11,276 nt of DNA from an uncultured Butyricicoccus sp. (GTDB taxonomy: Bacteria > Bacillota > Clostridia > Oscillospirales > Butyricicoccaceae), in NCBI GenBank assembly GCA_910584935.1, contig CAJUDU010000074.1, positions 1 through 11,276 of the forward strand, in the 5' to 3' direction. A program made the position numbers and the translations under genes. Below are positions 1-5,786 of the stretch, one piece after another. The notes beneath the pieces were generated by a model. It searched no databases, was not told where the DNA came from, and saw only the letters and a program-made list of their open reading frames with translations. The stretch's first letter is position 1. Each line of letters starts with the position of its first letter.

Positions 1-51
1 TGGCCTTTCTTTATTTTGCTCTCATCGTCGATGCCCTTATGTGAACACGCC
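1..51. mobile_element. probable terminus of an insertion sequence (partial, runs off the left edge)
   Basis: Just downstream of the AEC gene the sequence ceases to look like native intergenic DNA. Read outward on the minus strand it begins CTAG then GGCGTGTTCACATAAGG. A GGCGTGTTCA-like start next to a palindromic CTAG (52-55) resembles the terminal inverted repeats and YTAR-type target sites of IS5-family elements as I recall them. No transposase frame can be recognised in 51 bases, and the opposite end is outside the window. The call rests on motif resemblance, so the family is only a suggestion. Alternatively this is ordinary intergenic sequence. Confidence 0.35.
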
Positions 52-60
52 CTAGATATT

Positions 61-1002
61 TTATGCCGCCAGCCGCATTAGGATTTCCATCACGGCAATC
101 AGTCCAGGCAGTGTGATAACAGATAAAACCGTTGTCAGCGCAATCGCACGGGTTGCATAAAGGTAATCTGCTCCATAGACCTGGCTGAACATGGCGCAGG
201 CAATGGCGCATGGCGCTGATACGCCGACAAGCAAAACGAGTTTTGCGGTTTGGTCAATCGGCACAAACAGCAGCAGCACCATTAAAATAGCGGGAATAGC
301 CAACATATGCAGCGCGCTTAATTTCCAAAGTGAAATATCCGAAAAACACTGCTTAAAATCCACCTGTGCCAAAAAACAGCCCAAGCTAATCATGGCAAGC
401 GGCGTATTTAAATCGCCGACAAAATCCACCGCTGTAAACACTAATTCTGGTAATTTGAACGGGGAAACAAACACAATCATCCCAATAATTGCACCCAAAA
501 GCCCTGGGTTATTGAATACTGCTTTTTTGATGGTCATGCGTTCACGCCCATGGGAAAGCTGATATACACAGTATGTCCATAAAACGGTTGCCATACAGCA
601 GATATGGGCGGAACCAAGGAACACTCCATCCCCGCCAAACATTGCCGCCAGCAGCGGCAGCGCCATAAAGCCATCATTGGTTAAGATTGTACAAACCCGG
701 CGGTCGGCATAGTTTTCCGTGCGGCCCCGGCGGTAGACAATGCTGGATATGGCAATGGATATCACAAAACTGGCTGCGGCGCAAAGCATGGTAATAAAAA
801 ATGTGCGGGCAAGGTCTGGTTCAAATTCACGCTGAAACGAACGGATAATGGTACATGGCATCACATAGCGGTTAAGCAGCCCAGACATACTTTTGGTGGT
901 TTCATTATCAAAAAGCCCTTGCCTGAAGATATAATATCCAAGCATCATCATAAAAAACATGACAATAATCTGCTTGAAAACAATAATACTGTTTGCAAAC
1001 AT
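61..1002 (-). CDS. AEC-family (auxin efflux carrier-like) membrane transporter
   Basis: This 313-residue, very hydrophobic protein has about ten predicted membrane helices in two bundles. Its features match the AEC family (Mem_trans): an N-terminal helix with GYYIFRQG, a central break near residues 145-165, a NTPLAMISLG stretch near 200, and a C-terminal half with SAPCAIACAMFSQVYGAD followed by a helix ending in ITLPG. Bacterial AEC proteins export or exchange small organic acids such as malate or malonate, but the substrate here cannot be read from sequence. The start ATG (complement of 1000-1002) has a GGGGGAG ribosome site at a good distance, and a near-consensus promoter lies just upstream. 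The gene is transcribed alone, divergently from the carboxypeptidase. It is full length, and its stop lies only a few bases from the possible insertion-sequence end. Confidence 0.9.
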   Translation of the reverse strand: MFANSIIVFKQIIVMFFMMMLGYYIFRQGLFDNETTKSMSGLLNRYVMPCTIIRSFQREFEPDLARTFFITMLCAAASFVISIAISSIVYRRGRTENYADRRVCTILTNDGFMALPLLAAMFGGDGVFLGSAHICCMATVLWTYCVYQLSHGRERMTIKKAVFNNPGLLGAIIGMIVFVSPFKLPELVFTAVDFVGDLNTPLAMISLGCFLAQVDFKQCFSDISLWKLSALHMLAIPAILMVLLLFVPIDQTAKLVLLVGVSAPCAIACAMFSQVYGADYLYATRAIALTTVLSVITLPGLIAVMEILMRLAA

Positions 1003-1037
1003 AAAAAAACTCCCCCTGTGGCAAAAAATCTTCTTTC

Positions 1038-1066
1038 ATCATACGCTTGCGGCTATCGGCTGTCAA
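1038..1066 (-). promoter_or_regulatory. sigma-A promoter of the AEC transporter gene
   Basis: On the minus strand a perfect -35 box TTGACA (complement of 1061-1066) is followed after exactly 17 bases by TATGAT (complement of 1038-1043). Transcription would start near 1031, giving a leader of about 30 bases with the GGGGGAG ribosome site directly before the AEC start codon. It is one of the best promoter matches in the window and implies strong or readily activated expression. Confidence 0.8.
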
Positions 1067-1164
1067 TTGTAGAACTGCACAGATTACACGCGAACTGGCA
1101 ACGGCTATGTATATTTTCCCCATCTATGGCATAGCATATGTAATAAACCGGAAAGGCGGGAAAC

Positions 1165-2307
1165 ATGATGAAAAAATTCTCCTGTATCATCTTGTGTATG
1201 ATGCTTTTGTTTACCCATGCGGCGGCACTGCCAGACATGGGCAATTTGACCGCAAAATCCGCTGCGCTTTATGATGCAAGTGGACAAATGCTTTATGAAA
1301 TGAATGCAGAAGAACCGCTTCAGCCAGCTTCTGTCACCAAAATCATGACCATGCTGCTGGCGATGGAAGCCCTTGACCGCGGCGAAATTACACTGGATAC
1401 TATGGTAACGGGTACAGCGCACGCCGCCTCAATGGGCGGCACTCAAATTTGGCTGAAAGAAGGCGAACAGCTTTCCCTGGATGAAATGCTGAAAGCGATT
1501 GCGGTTGGTTCTGCCAATGATTGCGCGGTGGCAGTCGCCGAGCATTTATGCGGCAGTGAGGAATCCTTTGTCGGGCTTATGAACCAACGTGCCAAAGAAC
1601 TTGGCTGCACCTCCACCACTTTTGTCAACGCAAATGGACTGGATGCCGATGGACAGAAAACCTTAACTTCTGCGCGGGATTTGGCACTGATTTCCGCCGA
1701 ACTGCTCAAACACCCCAAAATCTTAGATTATACAACGATTTGGATGGATACCATCCGGAACGGGCAGTTTTCGCTTGCAAATACCAATAAAATGCTGCGC
1801 AGTTACCAAGGACTTATCGGGCTGAAAACTGGGTATATTTCACAAGCGGGGTTTTGCATTTCTGCCGTTGCCCAGCGTGACGGCATGACACTGATTGCTA
1901 CTGTCATGGGTGCGCCAACCAAAGAAAACCGAATGGCAGACGCCACAGCGCTGCTTAACTATGGGTTTGCCAATTTTACGCCATATGCGCCTGATTTAAC
2001 CGAAGCGTTAAAACCAATCCCAGTGCGTATGGGCAAAGCTGAAACCGTTTCGGTGCAGGCGGAACAGGTACCGCCAGTTGTCGTTGCAAAGGAAAGCTTG
2101 GAACGCGTTTCCACAAAAATTGACCTGCCTGAAATGCTGGAAGCCCCCGTTGCTGCCGGGCAAGCGCTGGGCACAGCCCAGGTGTGTGATGGCGATAAAG
2201 TGCTGTTCACACTGCGTCTGACCGCTGGTGAATCGGTGGACAGCCTGCATTTTGATGATTTGTTCCGTTCTTTCCTGCGCATTGTGCTGATGAAAGAAGA
2301 TGCCTGA
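1165..2307 (+). CDS. dacF: D-alanyl-D-alanine carboxypeptidase (PBP5/DacF type, peptidase S11)
   Basis: The 380-residue protein trims the terminal D-alanine from peptidoglycan pentapeptides outside the membrane and so limits cross-linking. A signal peptide is clear: MMKK, a hydrophobic core, and a likely cleavage after AAA near residue 21. The three serine-enzyme motifs are present in order: S56-V-T-K59 with the nucleophile, S116-A-N118, and K221-T-G223. Residues about 275-355 form the usual PBP5 C-terminal beta domain, and the last helix (FDDLFRSFLRIVL) suits a shallow membrane anchor. Length is normal for the family. Two adjacent ATG codons (1165 and 1168) follow a GGCGGG ribosome site; either could be used. 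I saw no convincing promoter in the gap from the divergent AEC gene. The symbol reflects Firmicute usage; dacA or dacB class cannot be excluded. Confidence 0.93.
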   Translation: MMKKFSCIILCMMLLFTHAAALPDMGNLTAKSAALYDASGQMLYEMNAEEPLQPASVTKIMTMLLAMEALDRGEITLDTMVTGTAHAASMGGTQIWLKEGEQLSLDEMLKAIAVGSANDCAVAVAEHLCGSEESFVGLMNQRAKELGCTSTTFVNANGLDADGQKTLTSARDLALISAELLKHPKILDYTTIWMDTIRNGQFSLANTNKMLRSYQGLIGLKTGYISQAGFCISAVAQRDGMTLIATVMGAPTKENRMADATALLNYGFANFTPYAPDLTEALKPIPVRMGKAETVSVQAEQVPPVVVAKESLERVSTKIDLPEMLEAPVAAGQALGTAQVCDGDKVLFTLRLTAGESVDSLHFDDLFRSFLRIVLMKEDA

Positions 2308-2319
2308 CCCTTTTGGCAC

Positions 2320-2348
2320 TGCCTGCGCAAGGCACTTTCTTTGTTTTC
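2320..2348 (+). terminator. weak candidate terminator after the carboxypeptidase gene
   Basis: A 5-bp stem TGCCT/AGGCA with loop GCGCA (2320-2334) is followed by CTTTCTTTGTTTTC. The stem is short and the T tract is interrupted, so termination may be partial. It lies between the dacF stop and the promoter of the next gene, where a terminator is expected. Confidence 0.35.
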
Positions 2349-2379
2349 ATAAAATTCATGGGAAATCTTCGGTTTTGGA

Positions 2380-2408
2380 TTGTCTTTTTCCCTGTTCTAT
2401 GGTAACAT
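2380..2408 (+). promoter_or_regulatory. sigma-A promoter of the small P-loop gene
   Basis: TTGTCT (2380-2385) and TAACAT (2403-2408) are separated by 17 bases, with TGG immediately before the -10 box making an extended -10. Transcription would start near 2415, about 30 bases before the ATG at 2446. The TTG at 2380 could be taken as an upstream start codon, but it is better explained as the first half of this -35 box. Confidence 0.55.
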
Positions 2409-2445
2409 TAAGTATAACCTCAAAGGTTGGGAGGAAAATTTAATT

Positions 2446-2856
2446 ATGATAAAACTCATTGTTGGCGGCGCCGGCACAGGGAAAACCAAAACCATCATCG
2501 AACTGGTCAACGCCGCTGCGAAAGAAGAAAAGGGGAGCATCGTTTGCATCGCCAAAGGCGATAAGCTGAAATTCGATATCTCCTATGATGCACGCCTGGT
2601 TAACATCAGCGATTACCTCGTTGAAGGCTATAAAGGGCTGCTTGGCTTTATTTCCGGTATCCATGCCGGCAATTATGACATCACCAAAATTTACATCGAT
2701 GGGCTTTACAAGCTGCTGGACTCCAAAGACCCCGCAACAGCGGAAGCTTTCCTGCGTGAGCTGGACGCCTTTTCCACCAAACATAGCGTGGACTTTACCG
2801 TCACCCTCAGCGAGGCTGCAACCGCCATTACCGAGGGCATGAAGAAATACGTGTGA
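2446..2856 (+). CDS. small P-loop NTPase-like protein of unknown function
   Basis: I do not recognise a named family. The 136-residue cytosolic protein opens with a beta strand and a textbook Walker A loop, MIKLIVGGAGTGKT (GxxxxGKT, residues 7-14), then a helix. A second hydrophobic strand ending in acid, KIYIDG near residues 81-86, could serve as Walker B. A final strand VDFTVTLS and a C-terminal helix complete what looks like a minimal alpha/beta fold, about half the size of most P-loop ATPases. No membrane segment, signal peptide or metal-binding cysteine cluster is visible. The start chosen is ATG 2446, because MIKL begins the P-loop strand and GGGAGG lies 11 bases upstream; an in-frame TTG at 2380 sits inside the promoter. 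The gene is monocistronic, between its own promoter and a strong terminator. ATP or GTP binding is inferred from the motif alone. Confidence 0.82.
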   Translation: MIKLIVGGAGTGKTKTIIELVNAAAKEEKGSIVCIAKGDKLKFDISYDARLVNISDYLVEGYKGLLGFISGIHAGNYDITKIYIDGLYKLLDSKDPATAEAFLRELDAFSTKHSVDFTVTLSEAATAITEGMKKYV

Positions 2857-2889
2857 ACAGCTTCTGACATATGTACCCTGGCAAACGCT

Positions 2890-2930
2890 GCTGGGCGCAA
2901 TCACCAATATTGCGCCCAGCTTTTTGTTTG
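2890..2930 (+). terminator. strong intrinsic terminator after the P-loop gene
   Basis: A perfect 12-bp GC-rich stem, GCTGGGCGCAAT (2890-2901) with ATTGCGCCCAGC (2909-2920), encloses a 7-base loop and runs straight into TTTTTGTTTG. This is a classic rho-independent terminator and isolates the ATP synthase operon from upstream transcription. Confidence 0.92.
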
Positions 2931-2970
2931 CTTTGTTAGGGCGTCGCAAGAACCCAAAAAATATTTTTGT

Positions 2971-2994
2971 AAAAACACGATAAAAAGTGTTTTT
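2971..2994. repeat. 8-bp inverted repeat at the -35 region of the atp promoter
   Basis: AAAAACAC (2971-2978) and GTGTTTTT (2987-2994) are perfect inverted arms around an 8-base A-rich spacer, followed by TTATTTTGG. The repeat ends where the -35 box of the ATP synthase promoter should be. It may be an operator or simply an A/T-rich curved element. As an RNA hairpin it would be weak. Confidence 0.45.
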
Positions 2995-3018
2995 TATTTT
3001 GGTGATTTTATGTATAAT
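2991..3018 (+). promoter_or_regulatory. putative promoter of the ATP synthase operon
   Basis: A perfect TATAAT (3013-3018) lies in an A/T-rich tract about 36 bases before the first gene. No good TTGACA match sits 16-18 bases upstream; only a run of T is there. So either the promoter relies on the A/T-rich upstream tract or it needs an activator. The predicted start near 3025 gives a 30-base leader with a strong ribosome site. Confidence 0.6.
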
Positions 3019-3054
3019 AGAAAGTAGCGTAAGCGGAACTGGAGGGGGACCACT

Positions 3055-3306
3055 GTGGGAAGCAAATCCACTGTATGGAAATATCTTGTGTGGGTGACTG
3101 CACTGTCTGCCTCTCTCGCCGGACCGATTGCTCTGAGCGTGCTTTGTGCATACTGGCTGCAGCAGCGTTTTGCTGTCGGCGGCTGGGTGATGCCGGTGGC
3201 GATTTTCCTTGGGCTGGGCGGCGCGGCAGTTAACCTGATGAAATTTTTCCGTTTTATGCAGAAAGAATCCGAGAAAGGCCGGGAGGATAAAGATGGACGC
3301 TTTTGA
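3055..3306 (+). CDS. atpZ: AtpZ/AtpI-family ATP synthase accessory membrane protein (ATPase gene1 type)
   Basis: This 83-residue protein has two membrane helices (about 9-33 and 45-66) joined by a short loop, and a charged C-terminal tail. The second helix contains the glycine-rich FLGLGGAAVNLMKF pattern typical of the small protein encoded first in many atp operons. In other bacteria AtpZ with AtpI has been linked to magnesium or calcium supply for the ATP synthase, with a role in c-ring assembly also proposed. The start is GTG 3055 behind GGAGGGGG; no better-placed ATG exists. The gene overlaps atpI by 14 bases, so translation is probably coupled. The family call follows from size, topology and position; sequence conservation in this family is low. 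Confidence 0.8.
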   Translation: MGSKSTVWKYLVWVTALSASLAGPIALSVLCAYWLQQRFAVGGWVMPVAIFLGLGGAAVNLMKFFRFMQKESEKGREDKDGRF

Positions 3307-3679
3307 AATTGCTCGCGGGGAAACCCGGCGCATGGCGCGCGGCTCTGTCCCTCTGGTGCTTTTGACGTATGCCGTATTTGCCCTTGCTGGGTACTATGGC
3401 TGGGGTACCGTGCTTGGGCTGGCGCTTGGGTCTGCCTATGCCGTGTTTAATTTCAGCATGATGGCGCATACCGCAGTGCGGGGTGTCTTGATGGGTGACC
3501 CTGCCCTTGCCAGGCGGCTGCAGTCAAGCCGCTATGTGCTGCGGTACTTGCTGACTGGGCTGCTGATGTTCGGGGCAATCAAATGCCCCTATATCAACGC
3601 GGTCGCCGCCGCCGTGCCGCTGTTTTACCCCAAAGCAATCCTGGCAGCATCTGGCATATTCCAAAAGAAAGGAGGTTAA
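3293..3679 (+). CDS. atpI: ATP synthase subunit I (AtpI)
   Basis: The 128-residue protein has a short basic N terminus and four predicted membrane helices (about 18-35, 38-57, 80-97, 99-117). A basic cytoplasmic loop with ARRLQSSRYVLRY sits between helices 2 and 3. This layout and the position directly before atpB fit AtpI, the non-structural protein that helps assemble the c ring in several bacteria. ATG 3293 follows GGGAGG at a good spacing and lies inside the end of atpZ. The end of the gene supplies the AAAGGAGG ribosome site for atpB, so the three cistrons are tightly packed. Function is inferred from family and context. Confidence 0.8.
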   Translation: MDAFEIARGETRRMARGSVPLVLLTYAVFALAGYYGWGTVLGLALGSAYAVFNFSMMAHTAVRGVLMGDPALARRLQSSRYVLRYLLTGLLMFGAIKCPYINAVAAAVPLFYPKAILAASGIFQKKGG

Positions 3680-3683
3680 TTGC

Positions 3684-4388
3684 GTGACGCAAATAAATGG
3701 GCCAAAAATATACACATACCTGTTTGGCAACCCGAACCTGCCCATCAATGAAACCATGGTCAATTATTGGATTGTCATGGCGTTTATTCTGGTGCTGTGC
3801 ATCTTCCTGACCAGCAGGATGGAAAAAATCCCAAAAGGCAAACAGGCACTTGCCGAAAAAATTGTGCTCATGATAGACGGTCTGGTCCAGCAGAATATGG
3901 GGCCGGATTTCAGCGGGTATTCCCCTTATATCATGACATTGATGATGTCCTCGGTCTTTGGCTCACTGTGCTCGCTGGTGACGCTGCGCTCGGTTACCGC
4001 TGACCTGAACACCACCTTAGGGTGGGCGCTGATGACTTTTGCGCTGATTACTTTTTATAAAATCAAGGACCACGGGCTTGGCGGTTACCTCAAGGGCTTT
4101 ACCGAGCCAATTGTTGTCATGGTGCCGATGAACCTGCTCAGCGAAATCGCGACGCCGATTTCCATGAGTTTCCGTCACTTTGGCAACATCACGGGCGGTT
4201 TTGTCATTTCCAGCTTGTTGCTCAGCGCACTCAGCGCGTTTAGCGGGCTGTTGCACCTGCCCATCCCACTATTCCAAATCGGCGTTCCTGGCGTGCTCAG
4301 CCTGTATTTTGACCTGTTCTCAGGTTGTATCCAGGCATTCATTTTCAGTATGCTGACCATGGCGTATGTCGGTTCGGCAAAAGATTAA
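3684..4388 (+). CDS. atpB: F1Fo ATP synthase subunit a
   Basis: Subunit a (234 residues) forms the two ion half-channels against the rotating c ring in the membrane. The essential arginine is visible in the long horizontal helix as SFRHFGNI (Arg164, equivalent to E. coli Arg210), and a later helix has IQAFIFSML, containing the conserved glutamine (Gln217). The position of E. coli Glu219 is a phenylalanine here by simple alignment from the arginine. The start is GTG 3684, eight bases after GGAGG, only four bases beyond the atpI stop. Length is normal for clostridial subunit a. It pairs with the c subunit encoded next, so its channel should match the same ion, probably sodium. Confidence 0.95.
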   Translation: MTQINGPKIYTYLFGNPNLPINETMVNYWIVMAFILVLCIFLTSRMEKIPKGKQALAEKIVLMIDGLVQQNMGPDFSGYSPYIMTLMMSSVFGSLCSLVTLRSVTADLNTTLGWALMTFALITFYKIKDHGLGGYLKGFTEPIVVMVPMNLLSEIATPISMSFRHFGNITGGFVISSLLLSALSAFSGLLHLPIPLFQIGVPGVLSLYFDLFSGCIQAFIFSMLTMAYVGSAKD

Positions 4389-4435
4389 CAAACTTTACAA
4401 ATCTGTTTTAGGAATATTTTTAGGAGGAAATTCTT
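4389..4435 (+). promoter_or_regulatory. A/U-rich translation-initiation leader of atpE
   Basis: The 47-base gap before atpE is strikingly A/T-rich compared with the flanking coding sequence and ends in AGGAGG eight bases before the ATG. Subunit c is needed in about ten or more copies per complex, and an unstructured, U-rich leader with a perfect Shine-Dalgarno site is how E. coli boosts atpE translation. By analogy the same role is inferred here. Confidence 0.5.
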
Positions 4436-4693
4436 ATGGATCCCAATGCATTCGTAGCAGGTATGTCCGCTCTTGGCGCAGGTATGGCAATGATCGCCGG
4501 CCTTGGCCCTGGTATTGGTGAAGGTTATGTTGCAGGTCAGGCTTGCTCGGCAATTGCCCGCCAGCCTGAAGCACAGTCCGATGTCACCCGTACCATGATC
4601 CTTGGTATCGCGATGGCAGAATCCACCGGTATTTATGCGCTGGTTATCGCGCTGCTGCTGCTCTTTGCCAACCCGTTTGTCGGCAATTTCTAA
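4436..4693 (+). CDS. atpE: F1Fo ATP synthase subunit c, probably sodium-type with two-carboxylate site
   Basis: This 85-residue helical hairpin builds the rotor ring. Helix 1 has glycine-rich packing (GAGMAMIAGLGPGIGEGY), the polar loop is ARQPEA, and helix 2 is ILGIAMAESTGIYALVIAL. Compared with the sodium c subunit of Ilyobacter tartaricus, the ligands Glu65, Ser66, Thr67 and Tyr70 are all present as Glu62, Ser63, Thr64 and Tyr67. The Gln32 ligand is replaced by Glu29, keeping the 33-residue spacing. A glutamate there is the feature of the Fusobacterium nucleatum sodium ring with two ionisable carboxylates. Coupling to sodium is inferred from these residues, not shown. The C terminus ANPFVGNF is also typical of sodium-type rings. 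Start ATG 4436 follows a perfect AGGAGG. Confidence 0.96.
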   Translation: MDPNAFVAGMSALGAGMAMIAGLGPGIGEGYVAGQACSAIARQPEAQSDVTRTMILGIAMAESTGIYALVIALLLLFANPFVGNF

Positions 4694-4723
4694 ACCGGCA
4701 GCTTTCCACCCGGAAGGAGGGAA

Positions 4724-5221
4724 ATGGAATTGTATGATAATTTAGTCAGCCTGGGCGCGTGGAATATTATCGTCACAATCTGTAATACCCTGATCACGTT
4801 CCTGATTGTGAAGAAATTCCTGTTCGGGCCTGTGCGCAAAATGCTGGCTGCCCGCTCCGAAGAAGTGCAGGCGATGTATGACGAGGCTGAAACCGACCGC
4901 AAGCAGGCGGCTGCGATGAAAAAGGATTATACCGAATCCATGGCAAACGCCAAACAGGAAGCGGCTGAAATCACGCAGACTGCCACCCGCCGCGCGACCG
5001 CACGGTCAGAAGAAATCCTTGCCGAGGCAACCCGTCAGGCGGTTGACCTGAAGAAAAAAGCCGAGCAGTCCATTGAACAGGAACGCAAAAAGGCTATGAA
5101 TGAAATCAAAGATGAAATCGCTGGTCTGTCGGTGATGATCGCATCTAAGGTTGTCGAAAAGGACATCAATGCGGATGACCATAAGCGCCTGATTGAAGAT
5201 TTCATTGACAAGGTGGGGTGA
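4724..5221 (+). CDS. atpF: F1Fo ATP synthase subunit b
   Basis: Subunit b (165 residues) is the peripheral stalk that holds F1 still against the rotor. One membrane helix (about 11-32) is followed by the conserved FLFGPVRKML turn. A long charged helix rich in Ala, Glu, Lys and Arg (about 40-140) forms the coiled coil, and the C terminus contacts delta. AAGGAGGG lies only about three bases before ATG 4724, which is tight; an in-frame TTG at 4730 has better spacing, so the true start may be two codons later. It follows atpE by 30 bases and precedes atpH by six. Confidence 0.94.
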   Translation: MELYDNLVSLGAWNIIVTICNTLITFLIVKKFLFGPVRKMLAARSEEVQAMYDEAETDRKQAAAMKKDYTESMANAKQEAAEITQTATRRATARSEEILAEATRQAVDLKKKAEQSIEQERKKAMNEIKDEIAGLSVMIASKVVEKDINADDHKRLIEDFIDKVG

Positions 5222-5227
5222 TTTAAA

Positions 5228-5770
5228 GTGGCGTCTATTGTAAGCGAACGTTATGCGCTTAGCCTGTATGAAGTGGCAAAAGAAGCCGGAAAAATCACCC
5301 AAATTTTGGATGAGCTGCGGGCCGTCTGCAAGGTGTTTTCGGAAAACCCTGACCTGATGAAGGTTATGCAGACCCCATCCATCCAGCTCCATGAAAAAAA
5401 GGGGCTGCTGCAAAATGTATTTGAGGGGCGTATTGACCCCTTCCTGCTGAATTTCTTGATGCTGATCACCGAAAAACGCAGGATTGGGCTGCTCCACGAA
5501 ATGGCAACCGCCTACAAACAGCAGCATTACTTTGAGGAAGGCGTTTGCGAAGTTCAGGCGCTGACCGCGACTCCGCTGGACAAGAAACTTTTCCTCAAGC
5601 TGAAAGAAAAAATGAGCGCTGTGACCGGCAAAAAAGTCGTGCTGGAAACCCGTGTTGACCCTTCCATCCTTGGCGGCATTGTGGTCAAGGTGGATAATAA
5701 GCAGATTGACACGTCTGTCCGCACCCGGCTCCAGGAGCTGGCACAGCAGCTAACCCAATTTATTGCGTAA
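5228..5770 (+). CDS. atpH: F1Fo ATP synthase subunit delta
   Basis: Delta (180 residues, standard length) caps the F1 head and joins it to the b stalk. The N-terminal helical domain begins IVSERYALSLYEVAKEAG, the usual opening of the family. The C-terminal domain has the conserved LGGIVVKVDNKQIDTSVRTRL stretch (near residues 147-167), where the family signature reads LIGG followed by IDGSVR. The start is GTG 5228, six bases after the atpF stop. The upstream GGTGGGGTG, inside the end of atpF, is a modest ribosome site, suggesting translation coupled to atpF. Stop 5770 lies 16 bases before atpA. Confidence 0.94.
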   Translation: MASIVSERYALSLYEVAKEAGKITQILDELRAVCKVFSENPDLMKVMQTPSIQLHEKKGLLQNVFEGRIDPFLLNFLMLITEKRRIGLLHEMATAYKQQHYFEEGVCEVQALTATPLDKKLFLKLKEKMSAVTGKKVVLETRVDPSILGGIVVKVDNKQIDTSVRTRLQELAQQLTQFIA

Positions 5771-5786
5771 GGAAGCAGGTGACTTC

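Noticed and set aside
1104..1135. GCTATG...CATAGC inverted repeat upstream of dacF, considered as an operator
   Set aside because: The arms are only 6 bp with a 20-base spacer, no promoter could be aligned with it, and such a repeat is likely by chance.
2380..2445. In-frame TTG extension of the P-loop protein by 22 residues
   Set aside because: The TTG lies in a promoter -35 box, has no ribosome site, and the Walker A strand starts naturally at ATG 2446 behind GGGAGG.
2440..3333. Long minus-strand open frame (297 residues) across the P-loop gene and atpZ
   Set aside because: It runs antisense through a clear gene, a perfect terminator and the atp promoter, shows no family features, and has no ribosome site.
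5763..5786. In-frame TTG start for atpA overlapping the end of atpH
   Set aside because: ATG 5787 gives the standard alpha N terminus (MDLRPDEIS) and has a ribosome site; the added eight residues match nothing in the family.
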